Positions 5,571 to 6,660 of a stretch of DNA of 6,660 nucleotides are shown in pieces. The translations under genes and the position numbers were made by a program. Numbering within the stretch: the first letter of the stretch is position 1; every line of letters begins with the position of its first letter. Origin of the DNA: Deltaproteobacteria bacterium (lineage in GTDB: Bacteria > Desulfobacterota > Desulfomonilia > UBA1062); contig JAGVNP010000148.1 in NCBI GenBank assembly GCA_020053185.1, positions 1-6,660 of the forward strand. Direction: 5' to 3'. The notes below the pieces were generated by a model, which did not search any database, was not told the DNA's origin, and saw only the letters and a list, made by a program, of their open reading frames with translations.

Positions 5571-5599
5571 GAGGGGGTCTTGACTGGCCAAGACCCCTC
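5571..5599 (+). terminator. Intrinsic terminator of the hcp operon
   Basis: GAGGGGGTCTTG (5571-5582) pairs with CAAGACCCCTC (5589-5599) around the loop ACTGGC, with one bulged G. The tail ATTATTATTAATTAT is AT-rich rather than a pure T-run. It starts 7 nt after the hcp stop. Confidence 0.8.
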
Positions 5600-5607
5600 A
5601 TTATTAT
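5580..5607 (+). promoter_or_regulatory. Possible promoter embedded in the hcp terminator
   Basis: TTGACT (5580-5585) and TATTAT (5602-5607) are separated by 16 bp, each one base from the sigma-70 consensus. The -35 lies in the terminator stem and loop. Transcription would start near 5614, just before the adaptor gene. This is tentative, but the adaptor needs a promoter or read-through and there is no other room for one. Confidence 0.35.
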
Positions 5608-5619
5608 TAATTATAAAGG

Positions 5620-6660
5620 ATGGTTCCGCTATCAACGAGGGACCAGGAGGACGTCATAAAAAAGCCGCCTGTACAAAAGAGCACTCTTGCCATACTTGCG
5701 GTACTCATCCCGCTGCTGGTGCTTTTTGTCTATGTTGCTCTGCGCTCCGGGCCGCTTGCACCAGTGCCCGTTACCTTGGTTACCGTGGAGAGCGCATCCA
5801 TTTCACCTGCGTTATTTGGCATCGGCACTGTCGAGGCTCGATACACCTACAAAATCGGTCCAACCTTCGCCGGACGTGTCAAAAGACTGGACATCCATGT
5901 GGGAGATCGGGTTAAAGCGGGGCAGGTGTTTGGCGAAATGGACCCGGTTGATTTTGAGGAACGCATCCACGCCCAGGACGCTGCCCTAAAGAGGGCAAAA
6001 GCACAATTAGACGAGGCACAGGCACGCCAAAACTATGCGCTAACACAAGCACGACGTTACGAGCAGTTGTTGGAAGTGAACTCAATTAGTGAGGAGGTGG
6101 TCGCTACCAAACGATATGAGCTGCAGGTCGCAGAGGCAGGTCTGAACGCAGCACGCGAGGAACTCGCCCGCATCCGGGCTGAACGCGAGGCCTTGGTTGC
6201 GCATCACAGCAATTTGCGGCTGATCGCTCCAGTTGATGGCCTGGTCGTTGCGCGCTATGCTGATATAGGTACCACGATTGTGGCAGGTCAGACGGTGGTG
6301 GAGTTGATCGATCCTGAGAGTTTGTGGATCAATGTACGCTTCGATCAAATCCATGCGCGTGGGCTTGCCGCAAATCTGCCGGCCCAGATCGTACTACGTT
6401 CGCAAGCGGGCGAATTAGAGAACGGTCGTGTGTTGTGGGTGGAGCCATTGGCCGACGCAGTGACCGAGGAAACGCTGGCCAAAGTGGTATTCGACCAACT
6501 GCCCGAGCCGCTGCCGCCCATCGGTGAACTGGCCGAGGTCACCGTTGTTTTACCCGTGCTTCCGGCCGGACCGGTCATCCCCAATGCGGCCATCCAGCGC
6601 ATCGATGGCAAATTGGGCGTGTGGCAGGTCAAAAATGGAGACCTGCACTTCACGCCAGTC
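5620..6660 (+). CDS. Efflux periplasmic adaptor (HlyD/AcrA-MacA type), 3' end off window
   Basis: Seen: 347 codons, open at the right edge. A membrane anchor spans about residues 23-41, placing the rest in the periplasm. The first lipoyl half is at about 79-109 (GRVKRLDIHVGDRVKAGQVF), then an alpha-helical hairpin (about 112-195) and the second lipoyl half (LRLIAPVDGLVV, 199-210), then a beta-barrel (from about 230). The hairpin tip carries R146-x3-L150-x6-S157, the motif adaptors use to dock TolC-type outer-membrane channels. Known role: adaptor linking an RND pump or MacB-type ABC exporter to TolC; the pump gene should lie just downstream. Start uncertain: the ATG at 5620 has only AAAGG directly against it, whereas AGGAGG (5645-5650) points to codon 5656, which is ATA. 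The DNA is richer in GC and uses more GCC, CTG and GTG codons than the genes to its left, suggesting a separate origin. Confidence 0.85.
   Translation, partial: MVPLSTRDQEDVIKKPPVQKSTLAILAVLIPLLVLFVYVALRSGPLAPVPVTLVTVESASISPALFGIGTVEARYTYKIGPTFAGRVKRLDIHVGDRVKAGQVFGEMDPVDFEERIHAQDAALKRAKAQLDEAQARQNYALTQARRYEQLLEVNSISEEVVATKRYELQVAEAGLNAAREELARIRAEREALVAHHSNLRLIAPVDGLVVARYADIGTTIVAGQTVVELIDPESLWINVRFDQIHARGLAANLPAQIVLRSQAGELENGRVLWVEPLADAVTEETLAKVVFDQLPEPLPPIGELAEVTVVLPVLPAGPVIPNAAIQRIDGKLGVWQVKNGDLHFTPV

Noticed and set aside
5580..5989. Two overlapping + strand open frames (5580-5915, 5687-5989)
   Set aside because: One begins inside the terminator stem. Both are out of frame with the adaptor, whose lipoyl and coiled-coil motifs are read in a single other frame from 5620 or 5656 to the window end.

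Overview
The window looks like chromosomal DNA from an anaerobic Gram-negative bacterium, plausibly Desulfobacterota or Nitrospirota; this lineage is an inference. The grounds are a class-I (strict-anaerobe type) hybrid cluster protein, a dedicated ferredoxin-like partner, a lipoprotein-type export signal, a periplasmic efflux adaptor, and short-period intergenic repeat arrays. All recognisable genes lie on the + strand.

Layout. (1) 43-633 encodes a DUF35-type zinc-ribbon/OB-fold protein and ends at a strong intrinsic terminator (648-675). (2) An extended -10 promoter (729-737) precedes an exported alpha/beta-hydrolase (773-1900). (3) A membrane-anchored or secreted thermonuclease-like nuclease (2005-2481) sits between intergenic segments built from degenerate 7- and 8-bp repeats (1907-1984 and 2512-2668). 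(4) A TTGACA promoter with a near-palindromic operator drives an apparent nitrosative-stress operon: a cysteine-containing Rrf2-family regulator (2746-3165), a ferredoxin-like iron-sulfur protein (3169-3888) and hybrid cluster protein Hcp (3934-5564). It is closed by a hairpin terminator (5571-5599). (5) A periplasmic adaptor (HlyD/AcrA-type) begins at about 5620 or 5656 and runs off the right edge. Its DNA is visibly more GC-rich than everything upstream.

How they work together. In the central operon the Rrf2 protein probably senses NO, redox state or iron-sulfur status through a cluster on C97/C104/C109 and controls its own promoter. The ferredoxin-like protein would pass electrons to Hcp, which reduces hydroxylamine and/or NO. 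The main oddity is that hcp is split by a -1 frameshift at about 4333-4335. Restoring one G (reading GAG GAC) rebuilds a continuous 543-residue Hcp with all cluster ligands present, so this is either a very recent mutation or a sequencing/assembly error. The DUF35 protein, the hydrolase, the nuclease and the adaptor have no obvious functional link to this operon. I see no rRNA, tRNA, CRISPR array, transposase or phage gene.
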